The notes beneath the pieces are model-generated. The model was not told the origin of the DNA, did not search any database, and saw nothing but the letters and a program-made list of their open reading frames with translations. This document shows positions 36,619 through 47,100 of a DNA stretch of 64,000 bases, piece by piece; position 1 is the stretch's first letter; the number at the start of each line of letters is the position of its first letter. The stretch lies in assembly GCA_036513075.1 (NCBI GenBank), contig DATBZS010000042.1, forward strand, positions 7,196 to 71,195, in the 5' to 3' direction. A program made the position numbers and the translations under genes. Origin of the DNA: Bog-756 sp036513075. GTDB lineage: Bacteria; Actinomycetota; Acidimicrobiia; Acidimicrobiales; RAAP-2.

Positions 36619-38022
36619 TCAGCTGTAGGTCGGGTAGCGGTGGGCCCAGGGGTCGGCCCCTTCGAGCTGGGACGCCACCCGAATCAACTGGGCGTCACGG
36701 AACGCTCCGGCCACCAGCTGCACGCCGATCGGCAGCCCCGATGACGACACGTGCAGTGGCAGGCTGACGGCGGGCTGTCCGGTGATGTTGAACAGGGCCG
36801 TGAAGGCGGCCATCGACACGATCTCCATGGGCGGGAAATCGGGCTGGGCATGGACCTGGGCGAGCAGTCCCACCGGCGGCGGCTCGATGGCCATCGTCGG
36901 GGTCAACAGCAGGTCGAACTCGTCGTCGAACCGGGCGAGCAGGCCCCGGGTCTGGTGCTGCAGGTTGGCCAGCGAGTTGGCGAAGGTGAGGCTGTCGAGG
37001 GCCCGGCCGGCGGCAAAGGAGACCTGGTTGTGGGGCTCCATGTCCGCCGGATCGATGTCGAGATGAGCAGCGAATCCGGAGTTCATCAGGTGCAGGAAGT
37101 AGCCGAGGTCCGCCGGGTCGAACAGGTCGCCCTCCAGGGTCACGACGTGGTGGCCTAGCGACTCGAGCAGCTTGGCGGCGTGGTCGACGGCGGCCCTGGC
37201 CTCCGGGGCGACTTCGACACCGAGGGCGGAGACGGTGTTGACGGCCACCCGCAGTCGGCCGGGATCGGCCCCGACCTCCTCGGTGAACGGCCGCACCTTG
37301 TCCGGCGGGCTCCACCAGGCCAACGGGTCGGGCGTGCTGATGACCTCGAGGATGGCGGCGCTGTCGGCCACCGTGCGGGTGACCACCCCTTCGACCGACA
37401 GTCCGGACCAGCTCGGGACCGTTTCGGCCACCCGTCCGCGACTGGGCTTGTGGCCCACCAGTCCGCAACACGACGCCGGAATGCGGATCGACCCCCCGCC
37501 GTCGCTGGCGTTGGCCGCCGGGAACATGCCCGAGGCGACAGCCGAGGCAGCGCCACCGCTCGATCCGCCGGGAGTGAAGCCGGTGTTCCACGGGTTGCGG
37601 GTGATCCCGAACCGGTTGTTCTCGGTCACGCTGACCGAGCCGAATTCCGGCGTGTTGGTGCGCCCGCAGAGGATGAACCCCGCGTCGACGAATGCCGTGG
37701 CTACCAGCTCCGAGCGCTCGGCCGGTGTATCGGCCGCGCCCTCGGAGCCGTAGGTGACGGGCTGGCCGGCTACCGGCAGGAGGTCCTTGATCGGGAGCGG
37801 AACCCCGGCGAACGGCGGGAGGTCGGTGTCGCCCGCCACGATGCGGTCTCCCAGCGCCTTCGCCTCGGCACGGGCGCCCTCGTCGTTGCGCCAGATCACC
37901 GCGTTGAGTTCGGAGTCACGAGCGTCGATCCGGGCCAGTGTGGCTTCCAGGACCTCCAGCGGGCTCACCTCCTTGGCCCGGATTGCGGCGGCGGTGTCGA
38001 TGGCAGAAGCGTGCTCGTCCAT
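36619..38022 (-). CDS. Amidase (amidase signature family)
   Basis: 467 residues with the Ser-cisSer-Lys triad region: the lysine in PIKDLL and the Gly/Ser-rich TPGGSSGGAASAVASG with the cis-serine, then the nucleophile in DGGGSIRIPAS. LPIGVQLV near the end is also typical. It hydrolyses an amide to acid and ammonia; it could also be a GatA paralogue, but no GatB or GatC is nearby. ATG at 38022 starts the family N-terminus (IDTAAAIRAKEVSPLEVLEA). No ribosome site is seen and a CTACAGT box lies close upstream, so the transcript may be leaderless. It converges with carbonic anhydrase, 15 bases apart. Confidence 0.9.
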   Translation of the reverse strand: MDEHASAIDTAAAIRAKEVSPLEVLEATLARIDARDSELNAVIWRNDEGARAEAKALGDRIVAGDTDLPPFAGVPLPIKDLLPVAGQPVTYGSEGAADTPAERSELVATAFVDAGFILCGRTNTPEFGSVSVTENNRFGITRNPWNTGFTPGGSSGGAASAVASGMFPAANASDGGGSIRIPASCCGLVGHKPSRGRVAETVPSWSGLSVEGVVTRTVADSAAILEVISTPDPLAWWSPPDKVRPFTEEVGADPGRLRVAVNTVSALGVEVAPEARAAVDHAAKLLESLGHHVVTLEGDLFDPADLGYFLHLMNSGFAAHLDIDPADMEPHNQVSFAAGRALDSLTFANSLANLQHQTRGLLARFDDEFDLLLTPTMAIEPPPVGLLAQVHAQPDFPPMEIVSMAAFTALFNITGQPAVSLPLHVSSSGLPIGVQLVAGAFRDAQLIRVASQLEGADPWAHRYPTYS

Positions 38023-38100
38023 TGGCGCACTGTAGGCCAGCGCCCGCGCCGGCAGCCGGTCGGGTTCACCCCGCACCCCGCCCATGTGGCACGGTGGGCC

Positions 38101-38832
38101 ATGGTCGCCTACGAGCGCTTCGCCGCCTTCTACGACGTCGTCATGGACGACCCGGGACCACGGGCGGCCCGGGTCAACGCAGTCATCGACTCCTATCGGC
38201 CCGATGCCGTGTCACTCCTGGAGCTCGGCTGCGGGACAGGGTCGATCCTCGCCCGGCTCGACACACCGGCCCAGCTGACCGGGCTCGACCAATCACCCGA
38301 GATGCTGGCCGTTGCCGCAACCAAAGTGCCCGGCGCGCAGCTCGTCGCAGGCGACATGTCCTCGTTCGACCTGGGCCGCCGGTTCGATGTGATCGTCTGC
38401 GTGTTCGACTCGATCAACCATCTCCTCGCCGTGGGCTCGTGGGCCTCGATGTTCGCCTGTGTGCACGCGCACTTGACGACCGGCGGGCTGTTCGTGCTCG
38501 ACGTGAACACGGTGGGCGAGCTGCACCGCCTGGGCGACGAGCAGCCCTGGATCTACGACTTCGAAGGAGGCACGGCCGTCATCGACGTGACGTTCGCGCT
38601 CGACCCGGACGGACACGGGATGACCGACTGGGACATCCGGATCTTCGAGCGGATCACCGACACCCGGTTCGAGCTCCACCACGAGTGCATCGGCGAGCTC
38701 GGCCTGCCGCTCGAGCGGGTGCGCGCGCTGTTGTCGGGTTGGTTCAAGCTCCTGGAGGAGGTCGACGAGGACGGGCTCCCGGCAACGGATGCCTCGGTCA
38801 AGGCCTACTACGCCGTCCGACGGACCGACTGA
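38101..38832 (+). CDS. SAM-dependent methyltransferase, class I
   Basis: 243 residues of Rossmann-type methyltransferase. Motif I is LLELGCGTGSIL, motif II LTGLDQSPEML, followed by VAGDMSSFDL and FDVIVCVFDSINHL (motif IV region). The long insertion VTFALDPDGHGMTDWDIRIFERI is a common beta extension in this group. The acceptor is unknown. It is divergent from the amidase (79 bases apart) and converges on recD with three bases between. Confidence 0.88.
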   Translation: MVAYERFAAFYDVVMDDPGPRAARVNAVIDSYRPDAVSLLELGCGTGSILARLDTPAQLTGLDQSPEMLAVAATKVPGAQLVAGDMSSFDLGRRFDVIVCVFDSINHLLAVGSWASMFACVHAHLTTGGLFVLDVNTVGELHRLGDEQPWIYDFEGGTAVIDVTFALDPDGHGMTDWDIRIFERITDTRFELHHECIGELGLPLERVRALLSGWFKLLEEVDEDGLPATDASVKAYYAVRRTD

Positions 38833-38835
38833 ACC

Positions 38836-40731
38836 TCAGGCGTCCGGCCAAAGCCGGTCGCGCAACCCCGATGCCCGCGCCACAGGGCGGCCGATGGCCA
38901 GGCGGATCATCTCCTCGCTCCCGACGATGGTGACCTCCGGCTTCGCTCGAGTGACCGCGGTGTAGAGGAGCTCGCGGGTGAGGATCGGCGAGTCCTGGGT
39001 CGGCAGGGAGACCACCGCGTGGGCGAACTCCGATCCTTGGCTCTTGTGGATGGTCATCGCCCACCAGGGCTCCCACTCCCCCAGTCGGGCCGGCGCGAGT
39101 CTGCGGGACGACGACGTCCCGGCCATGGTCACCCAGCGACCATCCGCAGCGTGGACCACGACGCCCACGTCACCGTTAGCCAGGCGGTTGACCGGATCGT
39201 TTCGGGTCACCATCACCGGGGTCCCGACATTTGGGTGACCACCCCGGAGCGCCGCGGGGACGACGGACTGGGCGACGCCGTGGATCAGGTCGGTCCACTC
39301 GAATAGCCCGAGCTGGCCCCGGCGGATGGCGCTGAGCACCTTGACCCGGCTGGCCGCGGCAAGTGCCGTCGCGTCGTCACCAGCAAGTGCGGCACGGACC
39401 ACGTCGGCGGCGGCGGCAGTCACCAGCTGACGCAGGTCGCCGAGTCCCGAGGGATCGTCGGGACGCACCCAGTGGACCTCGGGGTGGCCGGCCGCCAGCT
39501 CGTGGAGGACGCGGTCGGCGTCGCCGTCGCGGATGGCCAGTGCCAACGCCGCGGTCGCCGATCCCTCATCGAAACGATGTCCGCGTCGCAACTCGGTGAC
39601 CCGACCGGAAAGGGGCCATGCTCCCGACTCCTCGGTGTCGCCGGCCGGGCCGACCATGTCCGCCATCACAGTGCCTGCCTCGATGCTGGCGAGCTGGAAC
39701 GGGTCACCGACTAGCACAAGGCGTGCGTCGAGACGCACCGCGTCGAGCAATCGCGCCAGCAATGGGAGCGAGACCATCGAGGTCTCGTCGATGACGACGA
39801 GGTCATGGAGGAGTGGGTCGCCGCGGTCGTGTCGGAATGCCGTCCGGGTTTTCCGGCCCAGCAGCCGGTGGATGGTGGTGGGCTCGATGGCACCCAGCGC
39901 CGCGGCCTGTCCCGGATCAAGCCGGCCCTGGTCGACGAGTTCGGTGACATGCGACTCGATGGCCTCCTTCATCCGGGTCGCCGCCTTCCCGGTGGGGGCG
40001 GCCAACGCAACCCGGAAGGCCTGCCCGCGATCCTCGGCCAATTTCAGGGCGGAGGCCAGGATCCGGGCCACCGTATGGGTTTTTCCGGTTCCAGGGCCAC
40101 CAGCTAGGACCGTCACTGGCCGGGTGAATGCTCGCCTTGCGGCCACGAACTGCAGATCGGTGAATCCGTCGTCGTCCACTGTGATCCCGCCGAACACGGC
40201 CTCCAGCGCGGCATCGACTTCGGCGTCGCTGTCTTCGGTTCGGTCGATCGACGCACGACCGCTGCTCCGCGCTGCCAACTGGGCGGCCACCTCGACTTCG
40301 AAGGACCAGAACCGCTGGAGGTAGAGCCGGTGACCCTCCAGCACCAGGGGTCGGAGCAGTTCCTCGGAGGACGCCTCCGCCCCCTCGGGCGCTCGTCTGG
40401 TGACGATCGGTGAGTCAGCGAGTTCGGTGCGCCACGCCGACGGTTCAGGCAACGTCATGTCAACGGCGCGGCCGTCGTCATCCTGGGCAGCTATCACCTG
40501 CGCATAGACCGCATCAAGATCGAGGCAGACGTGTCCCAAACGGGTGGCGCGGGCGGCGAGGGCCAGAGCAAGAAGGCAGGCATCCGACGGCTGATGCGGT
40601 GCCGCACGCGCCACGGCGGCGACCAGTTGGACCTCGAAGCGGCCCACGATCCCGGCGTCGATCCACGGCGCCAGTCCGCGTTCCACCGCATCCGTGGACC
40701 ATCCGGTCGGGCGCCCGGCACTCCCGCTCAT
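38836..40731 (-). CDS. recD: Exodeoxyribonuclease V alpha subunit RecD
   Basis: 631 residues (E. coli RecD has 608). The superfamily 1 helicase motifs are plain: Walker A GGPGTGKTHT near residues 212-221, Walker B VIDETSMV, LVLVGDPFQL, and the C-terminal MTIHKSQGSEF and YTAVTRAK motifs. RecD is the 5'-to-3' motor of RecBCD, used in double-strand break repair and degradation of foreign linear DNA. ATG at 40731 overlaps the recB stop (ATGA), so it is translated last in the recC-recB-recD operon. Confidence 0.95.
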   Translation of the reverse strand: MSGSAGRPTGWSTDAVERGLAPWIDAGIVGRFEVQLVAAVARAAPHQPSDACLLALALAARATRLGHVCLDLDAVYAQVIAAQDDDGRAVDMTLPEPSAWRTELADSPIVTRRAPEGAEASSEELLRPLVLEGHRLYLQRFWSFEVEVAAQLAARSSGRASIDRTEDSDAEVDAALEAVFGGITVDDDGFTDLQFVAARRAFTRPVTVLAGGPGTGKTHTVARILASALKLAEDRGQAFRVALAAPTGKAATRMKEAIESHVTELVDQGRLDPGQAAALGAIEPTTIHRLLGRKTRTAFRHDRGDPLLHDLVVIDETSMVSLPLLARLLDAVRLDARLVLVGDPFQLASIEAGTVMADMVGPAGDTEESGAWPLSGRVTELRRGHRFDEGSATAALALAIRDGDADRVLHELAAGHPEVHWVRPDDPSGLGDLRQLVTAAAADVVRAALAGDDATALAAASRVKVLSAIRRGQLGLFEWTDLIHGVAQSVVPAALRGGHPNVGTPVMVTRNDPVNRLANGDVGVVVHAADGRWVTMAGTSSSRRLAPARLGEWEPWWAMTIHKSQGSEFAHAVVSLPTQDSPILTRELLYTAVTRAKPEVTIVGSEEMIRLAIGRPVARASGLRDRLWPDA

Positions 40732-43700
40732 GGGGCACCACCAGTGCTCCGTCCGTCGAGCAGGTCGCTCACCGAGGCGATCAATCCGGGGTCGAATTCC
40801 CACGTGAACACTCCGTGCGGATGGATGCCGTCATGGGCGACCTCCGGCCCGGTCATGCCGCGCACGAAGAGGTAAGTGGCCCCAACCACCTGGGCTGTCG
40901 GGCCACCCGGGCGCTTCCTGGACCTCAGGTAGCGCTGGAGTGCCACCGCGTAGAGCAATGCCTGCAGCGGGTAGTGGTGTTCCGACATGGCATCCACCAT
41001 GTGTCCGATGTCGTAGTCGTGGGGTCCGGGTTCCGCACCCCACGGCGTCAACCGGTTCGTCTTGTAGTCGGCCACCACGAATCGGGAGTCATCGCTTTCG
41101 GTCGCCACGCGGGCGACCAGGTCGATCGACCCGGTCAGGTACCCGGCGAGCTGGACGTCGATCACCCCGTCGGCCAGCGCCGTCGCCCAGGGGACGAGAG
41201 GATGCCCGCCCCGAAGAGACGCGGCGACCAGCGATCCGATGTCCGAGACGGTCGGGTGCCGGCCCGCCTCGCCGATTCGCATGTCGAATCCCAGCTCGTC
41301 CAATCGGTCGCGACGTCTGAGATCGGCAAGTCGGGCCGACCCGAACAGCGGCCCAAGCGGCGTCTCGATTGCGGCGCGGAGTCCAGCGGTCAGCAGATCC
41401 GTCCCATCGGTATCCGCCGGCGCCAAGAGCGACGGGTCGGTGCCACTGGTGGCCAGCTCCGTCTGGACGGCGTCGGCGATCGCTGCGTCGAGATCGGCCG
41501 CGGCGAAGTCCACCCGTTCCAGGACCGCGTGCACGAATGTCCCGAACTGTTTGCCGGCCCGGAGCCGGGCAAGCGGTCCGCCGGCGTCGGCCCCGGCGAC
41601 ACCGGGAGCATGGTCATCGTCCAACTGCCCAGGCGCGGCCGGCTCGTTCTCGTCGTCCGCGCCGCGGTCCGCTCCGGTCGTGTCGAAAGGATCGAGGCCA
41701 CCGCCAGGACCAGCATCGGCGCGCGAGGTGATGGCCGAGAACGACCAGCGGTGTACGGAACGGTCGAGGCCCACGGCGAGCCTGCTGATCGACAGCTCCT
41801 CCTGCTCCGGGGTAGCCACTGTGTCGACCCAGGCTGTCGCCGGTTTGGGTGGGTCGCCGATGGGGGTGACGGTGATGGTCCGGTCCGACCGCTCGGTCAA
41901 CGCGTCGAGTATTGCGGGAACGTCGTCATCAGCTGGGATAGTGCATTTACCCGATTGGAACACCGAGGGGTCGATCGAACCGTCCGAGTAGTCACGTGAG
42001 AACAGGAACCGACTGATCGCCCGTGTCGAGCTGCCCGGGCTGTTGGCCCACCAGACCGCCGTGTGGTGCTGTGCCCGGGTGAGGGCCACGTAGAGCAGCC
42101 GCAGCTCTTCGGACGCCTCCTCCCGGCGGGCGAGCTGCTTGCGCTCCTCGGCCGCCTTGGCATCGGGCCAGTCCTTACCTTTGGCGAGGTCCATCGTCCG
42201 ATGACGGGTCACCGGATCGGCGTAGACCACGTCCGACGCATTCCTCACCGGACGCCAAAGCATGGGCAGGCAGACGACCGGGAACTGCAGACCCTTGGCC
42301 TTCCAGATGGTCATGATCTGCACCGCCTGGGCCTCGGATTCGATCCGCCTCGCGATCACGTCCCCGTCGACGTCGATATCCCCCTCCGACTCCGGCGGGT
42401 GGTCCAGCAGTGCCAGGAGCCCCGCTATACCGGACATCCCCTGGGCGGCACCGTTGTGCATCAGCTCGGCCAGGTGATCCAGGTCCGTCACATTGCGGTC
42501 GCCGTCGAACCCGCCCAGGAGCCGAGCGACAACACCGGTCACTTCCCAGATCGCGGCCAGGACCTCGGCGACCGGACGGGATCCGAGTCGGGCGGTCCAA
42601 TCCGACAGCCGCTCCTGCAGCAGGGCGAGTTCCTCGTCCGAGGCCTCCGACACGCGGGCGGCCGGCCAGGACTCGAACCACGACAGCGCGTAAGCGCGGA
42701 CCCGACCGAGGTCCGACGGACGCTCCATGGCCGACAGCAGTAGCCGAATCTGGTCGGCTGCCCAAGACGACAGAACGCTCCCCGCACCAGCGACCACCGC
42801 CGGCACTCCCTGGCGGCGCAGAGCGTTCTGCGCCGACCGTGCATGGGCGCCGGACTTGACCAGCACGGCGATGTCCGATGGGCGGAGGCGTCGACTCCCG
42901 CCCTCATCGTCGGGGATCGAAGCGCCGTCGAGCAGGCCCCGGACGTGTGCCACCAGGTCCCGGTTGATGATACGGGCCGTCATCGGTGTACTCGGGAGAT
43001 TCTTCGTTCGGGGCAGCCACGAACCGACGGCGACACGGATGTCGAGTCCGGACAGCGACACGCCATCCGCGCCGGTCATCCGCAGGCACTCGTGGTCGTC
43101 CGACGACTCGACCGGCACATAGGCGATGGCGTCGTCCCCGAAGGTCGCCCCGTCGAAGAGGGCGTTCATGGCACGGATTGCCGCCCCGTCGGACCGCCAG
43201 TTGCGCGAGAGGGTGAAGCGTTCGGACCCCGACCCCTCGCCCACGGCACGCAGGTACACAGAGATATCCGCCCCCCGGAACCGGTAGATCGCCTGCTTCG
43301 GGTCACCGACGAGAACCAGGGTGCCGTCGGGTGCATCTCTGCCGAAGAGGGCCGAGAAGATCTCCCACTGGACGCGGTCCGTGTCCTGGAACTCGTCGAT
43401 CAGGACGACGGAGAAGCGGCTCCTGAGTGCTTCGATCACGGCGGCCGACGACCGGTCGACGAGCGCACCGCGGAGTTGGGTCAGTACATCGTCGTAACCC
43501 ATCGTCCCTGAGTCCTGCCGCCGGCTCAGGAGGTTGGCACGCGATGCGATGACCAGCTCGCGCAATCGGATCTGTTTGGCAGTCGCCCCCGCCCGCTGTG
43601 CAGTCGGTTCAAGGTCCATGCCAGGATCCCCGACGAACCGCTCGGTCGCCTTCGCCAACTCGGACAGGGTCGGCAGCTCGTCCACGTCGATGTCCCCGCC

Positions 43701-44189
43701 GGACGAGCTCGCCAATGCGTCCGCACAGGCGTGACGGACCAACGTCGCCACGTCCGGGGCGAGACGGGCATCGGGGTCGATGGCCGACGAGATGCCGAGC
43801 GTGCTGCGAATCTGGGCGGCGAAACTATGCATGGTCGAGATGGCCGCGGCGTCGAATTCGGTGACCGCCCGCTCGAGTCGGCCTCGGCGCTCGTCGCGGT
43901 CGTGCCTGGCCAGGTGAGCCGAGAGCTCGTCGTTCCCGAAGTCTGTGGACGCTCCGGCGAGCGCCTCGGCCGACGCCACCATCTGGCCGCGGATGCGGGT
44001 CCTCAGCTCGGCGGTCGCCGCTCTCGTGAAGGTGACGATGAGCAGTTCGGACGGGGCTACGGCACGCTCGGCCAGGTACCGGGTGGCGAGGGCCGCCAGC
44101 GTGAATGTCTTACCCGTCCCGGCACTGGCTTCGATGGCCACCTGTCCGCTCGGTAGGTCTCCGAAGAGCGCGAAGGGGCGGTCGGCCAT
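40728..44189 (-). CDS. recB: Exodeoxyribonuclease V beta subunit RecB
   Basis: 1,153 residues (E. coli 1,180). N-terminal UvrD-type helicase: Walker A EASAGTGKTFT near residue 20, LIVTFTRAATAEL, Walker B VLIDEFQDTD, VGDPKQAIYRFRGAD, and LLYVALTRAQH. The C-terminal nuclease has GTFVHAVLERVD and VVADYKTN, the metal-binding Asp-Lys core, so both activities should be intact. GTG at 44195 overlaps the recC stop as GTGA and may be the true start, giving two extra residues; ATG 44189 is the alternative. Confidence 0.95.
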   Translation of the reverse strand: MADRPFALFGDLPSGQVAIEASAGTGKTFTLAALATRYLAERAVAPSELLIVTFTRAATAELRTRIRGQMVASAEALAGASTDFGNDELSAHLARHDRDERRGRLERAVTEFDAAAISTMHSFAAQIRSTLGISSAIDPDARLAPDVATLVRHACADALASSSGGDIDVDELPTLSELAKATERFVGDPGMDLEPTAQRAGATAKQIRLRELVIASRANLLSRRQDSGTMGYDDVLTQLRGALVDRSSAAVIEALRSRFSVVLIDEFQDTDRVQWEIFSALFGRDAPDGTLVLVGDPKQAIYRFRGADISVYLRAVGEGSGSERFTLSRNWRSDGAAIRAMNALFDGATFGDDAIAYVPVESSDDHECLRMTGADGVSLSGLDIRVAVGSWLPRTKNLPSTPMTARIINRDLVAHVRGLLDGASIPDDEGGSRRLRPSDIAVLVKSGAHARSAQNALRRQGVPAVVAGAGSVLSSWAADQIRLLLSAMERPSDLGRVRAYALSWFESWPAARVSEASDEELALLQERLSDWTARLGSRPVAEVLAAIWEVTGVVARLLGGFDGDRNVTDLDHLAELMHNGAAQGMSGIAGLLALLDHPPESEGDIDVDGDVIARRIESEAQAVQIMTIWKAKGLQFPVVCLPMLWRPVRNASDVVYADPVTRHRTMDLAKGKDWPDAKAAEERKQLARREEASEELRLLYVALTRAQHHTAVWWANSPGSSTRAISRFLFSRDYSDGSIDPSVFQSGKCTIPADDDVPAILDALTERSDRTITVTPIGDPPKPATAWVDTVATPEQEELSISRLAVGLDRSVHRWSFSAITSRADAGPGGGLDPFDTTGADRGADDENEPAAPGQLDDDHAPGVAGADAGGPLARLRAGKQFGTFVHAVLERVDFAAADLDAAIADAVQTELATSGTDPSLLAPADTDGTDLLTAGLRAAIETPLGPLFGSARLADLRRRDRLDELGFDMRIGEAGRHPTVSDIGSLVAASLRGGHPLVPWATALADGVIDVQLAGYLTGSIDLVARVATESDDSRFVVADYKTNRLTPWGAEPGPHDYDIGHMVDAMSEHHYPLQALLYAVALQRYLRSRKRPGGPTAQVVGATYLFVRGMTGPEVAHDGIHPHGVFTWEFDPGLIASVSDLLDGRSTGGAP

Positions 44190-44191
44190 CG

Positions 44192-47100
44192 TCACGCCAC
44201 CGGCATGCTGGTCCGGTCGACGGCACCCCACAGATGGTGGGCGTAGCGCTCCACGCGATTGCCTGTCACCCCGGGGTCGCTCTCGCGGGAGGCCAGCTCG
44301 TCGATCTCGTCCACGTCAACGTCGCCGAACACCAGCCGGACCGCCGGGCGCGTCCCGTCCCCTCGTCCATCGCCGTTCTTCCACGTCCCGTCCGCAGACT
44401 TCTCGGCGTGCACGGCGGGCGAGTACGAGCTGAACAATGGGAGCGGTTCGCGTAGCCCTCTGCGATAGAGGTCGACTACCAGTTCCAACGCGTCGTCCGC
44501 CATGCCGGCGACATCATCGCTCGCCGCCGGCTCCAGTACGACCGGCGTGAGGTCCTTGCCTTTGCGCTCGGCCCGGGTCACCACCACGGACCGCCAGGGG
44601 ACCGTCGGATCGGACGCCACCAGTACCATCAGGTCCAGCCAGGCCTCGAGCCGGTGGGCCTCTTTCGGACGCGTGAACTGGACGCGCCCCGTTCCGGGTG
44701 AAGGGCTGTCGAGTGCGAGGGGAATAGTGCCGACGATCCTGATCCCTCCGGCAAGGGTGACATCGACATCGCGCAACACCGGGGTTCCGGTTCGGATCCC
44801 GCGGGCCGCGGCCTCGGCGAGTAGATCCCCGACTTCAGCCGACAGATCATCGAACAACCGGTCCTCCAGGACACCGGGGGGCAGCGCACCCTTCGCCCGT
44901 TCCGCCCTGCGCCAGTCGGCGTCGTCCTTTCCCTGCAACCGGGCATCGAGGAGGTCCTGGCCGATGCGATAGAGCGCCAGCCCGTCGGGATCGACCGGGA
45001 GGATGTCATCGATCTCGTCCGACGGCCGAGGGAGGTTGGCCGCGAGCGACCGCCGCACGAACGTGGCCACGGGGTCGCGCAGGAACGTGTGCAGGTCCTC
45101 CAACTCGACGACCTCGACCTCCTCGCGGTTGAGCGGTACCTCGAGGAACGGCTCGCGCAGATGTGGCCGGTTCCGCCGTCGCGTCGCACCGATGAGGTCC
45201 CGAGCCGCGAAGCTCCATGGTGCGGCGATCCCCAGCCGATCGGAAATCAGGCACCGCTCGTCGAAGGGATGGCGCGGGTGCGTGACCTCCAGCGACTCCT
45301 TTGCAGCCTTGCGGTCGTCCGCCGGGAAGAGTCCGACGGCGGCGTCGAACAGCTCTGCCGCCGGTACCACCTGCGGCACCGGATGGTTCGACCGGATGTC
45401 GCGACCCTCGCGCACGATCACCAGGTGGTCACGGGCCGCCAGCACGGCCTCCAACAGCCACTGGCGAGCCTCCGATCGGGGATCGGGATCGCCGATCTGG
45501 GGATCGGCTGCGACCAGGTCGGCGGCATCCGGGGCGGACGTGCCCAACGAGTCCTGGTCCAGACCCAGGATGCACACCACCCGGAACGGCACCCACCGGA
45601 GCGAGGCCATCGACGTGACCGTGACACCCCCGCGGAAGAAGTCGGGGCGCCCGGGCTCATTGTCCAGCATTCCCTCGAGGAGGCGCCGGACGTCGAGCAG
45701 GTCCAGGCTCACCGTCGAACCCCGCCGGGAAGCCGCGGCAGCATCGACGACGTCGCGTAGTACCCGCTCCAACGCCTCGATCTGCCACGTGGCCTGATCG
45801 GGTACGGCGAAGAGGTCGCTGCACGTGCGACGGAGGACCGCGGCCCATTCGTCGACGGTGCGACCGGGTCCGATCGAGTGCCCGGCGAGCGCCGCCAGCC
45901 GGCCGACGATGAACGCAAACGCACCGAGGATCTCGACGTCCCCGCTGTCGACGCCGAGTGGCGCGATCTCGCCAATGGCAAGGTCGAGGTCCGCGTCGGC
46001 CACGGCGGAGCCGATGAGGAGGCGGTCCAGCGCCGCCTGCCAGGTGTTGCCGACCACGGTCGCGGGGACGCCGAACCCGCTCCGATGGTCCGGATCGAGG
46101 CCCCAGCGGACGCGGGCCTCAGTCGCCCACTCGGCGAGTACCGCCAGGTCGGCATCGTCGAACCCGAACCGCTCCCGCACCGGGGACAGCGAGATGAAGT
46201 CGAGCACCTGAGCGATCTCGAACCGACCCGACACGAGGTCGAGGAGCGTGGCGGTGGCGCCCAGTACCGGGTTGGCCGACCGGATCGACCGGTCGGCTAT
46301 CCGGTATCGGAGGAAGGGCGCCCCGGTGCTGTCCAACGCATCCGGCGACCCACTCGACGGGCCGAACACGGCCTCGACCAGCGGCGCGAACTTCTCCAGG
46401 CCGGGACAGACGACCAGGATGTCCTCTTCGGCGAGCCTGGACGCGGGATCATTGAGCAAGTGGAGGACGACGTCCCGGGCAACCTGCACCTGCCGCATCG
46501 GACCGAAGCAGGAGTGGAACTGGAGGGAGCGATCGTCGGGCCCGACCGGGCCGGGGACCGCTTCCGCATCGCTACGGATGTCAGCCTGGAGCCGCTCCAG
46601 CAGGGTGCGCCGCGGTGCACCATCGGTCGGGACCCAGGTCAGACGCCCGGTGTCGGGGGTGAGACCGTCGGCCAGGAGGAGGGCGGACTCACGCGGGAGC
46701 CGTCCCCACGAACGCAGCAGCGGCTGTTGGATCCGGACCCCGGTCGGATCTTCGGACCGGAGGCGGGGTCGACCCCCGCCAGGGTGGGGCCACGTTCCGA
46801 GCAGCGCCGCCAGGTCGAACCGGTGGGGCTCCAGGAGAAACAGGTGGACGTCGCGCCGTCGGGCGACCGCCTCGACGAGCGGGAGGAAGTCCCGGCCCGG
46901 CAGCGAGGTGAATCCGAAGAGGACCAACCGACTGGGAAGTTCGGCGTCGAGGTCAAGCTGGTCGGTCCGGACCAGGTCGAGGATGGCTTCCATCCGCTCA
47001 GGGGGGCTGTCCGATGCGATCTCGTCTCGCAGGAACCTCCAGAGCCGCGGCTGCCAGTCAGCAAGTGGGGAGATCGTCCTTCCCGACCCGTCCACCGAGC

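Noticed and set aside
40410..41999. 529-codon frame antisense to recB and recD
   Set aside because: Arg/Gly/Pro-rich composition and position opposite well-conserved RecB and RecD motifs mark it as a GC-rich shadow.
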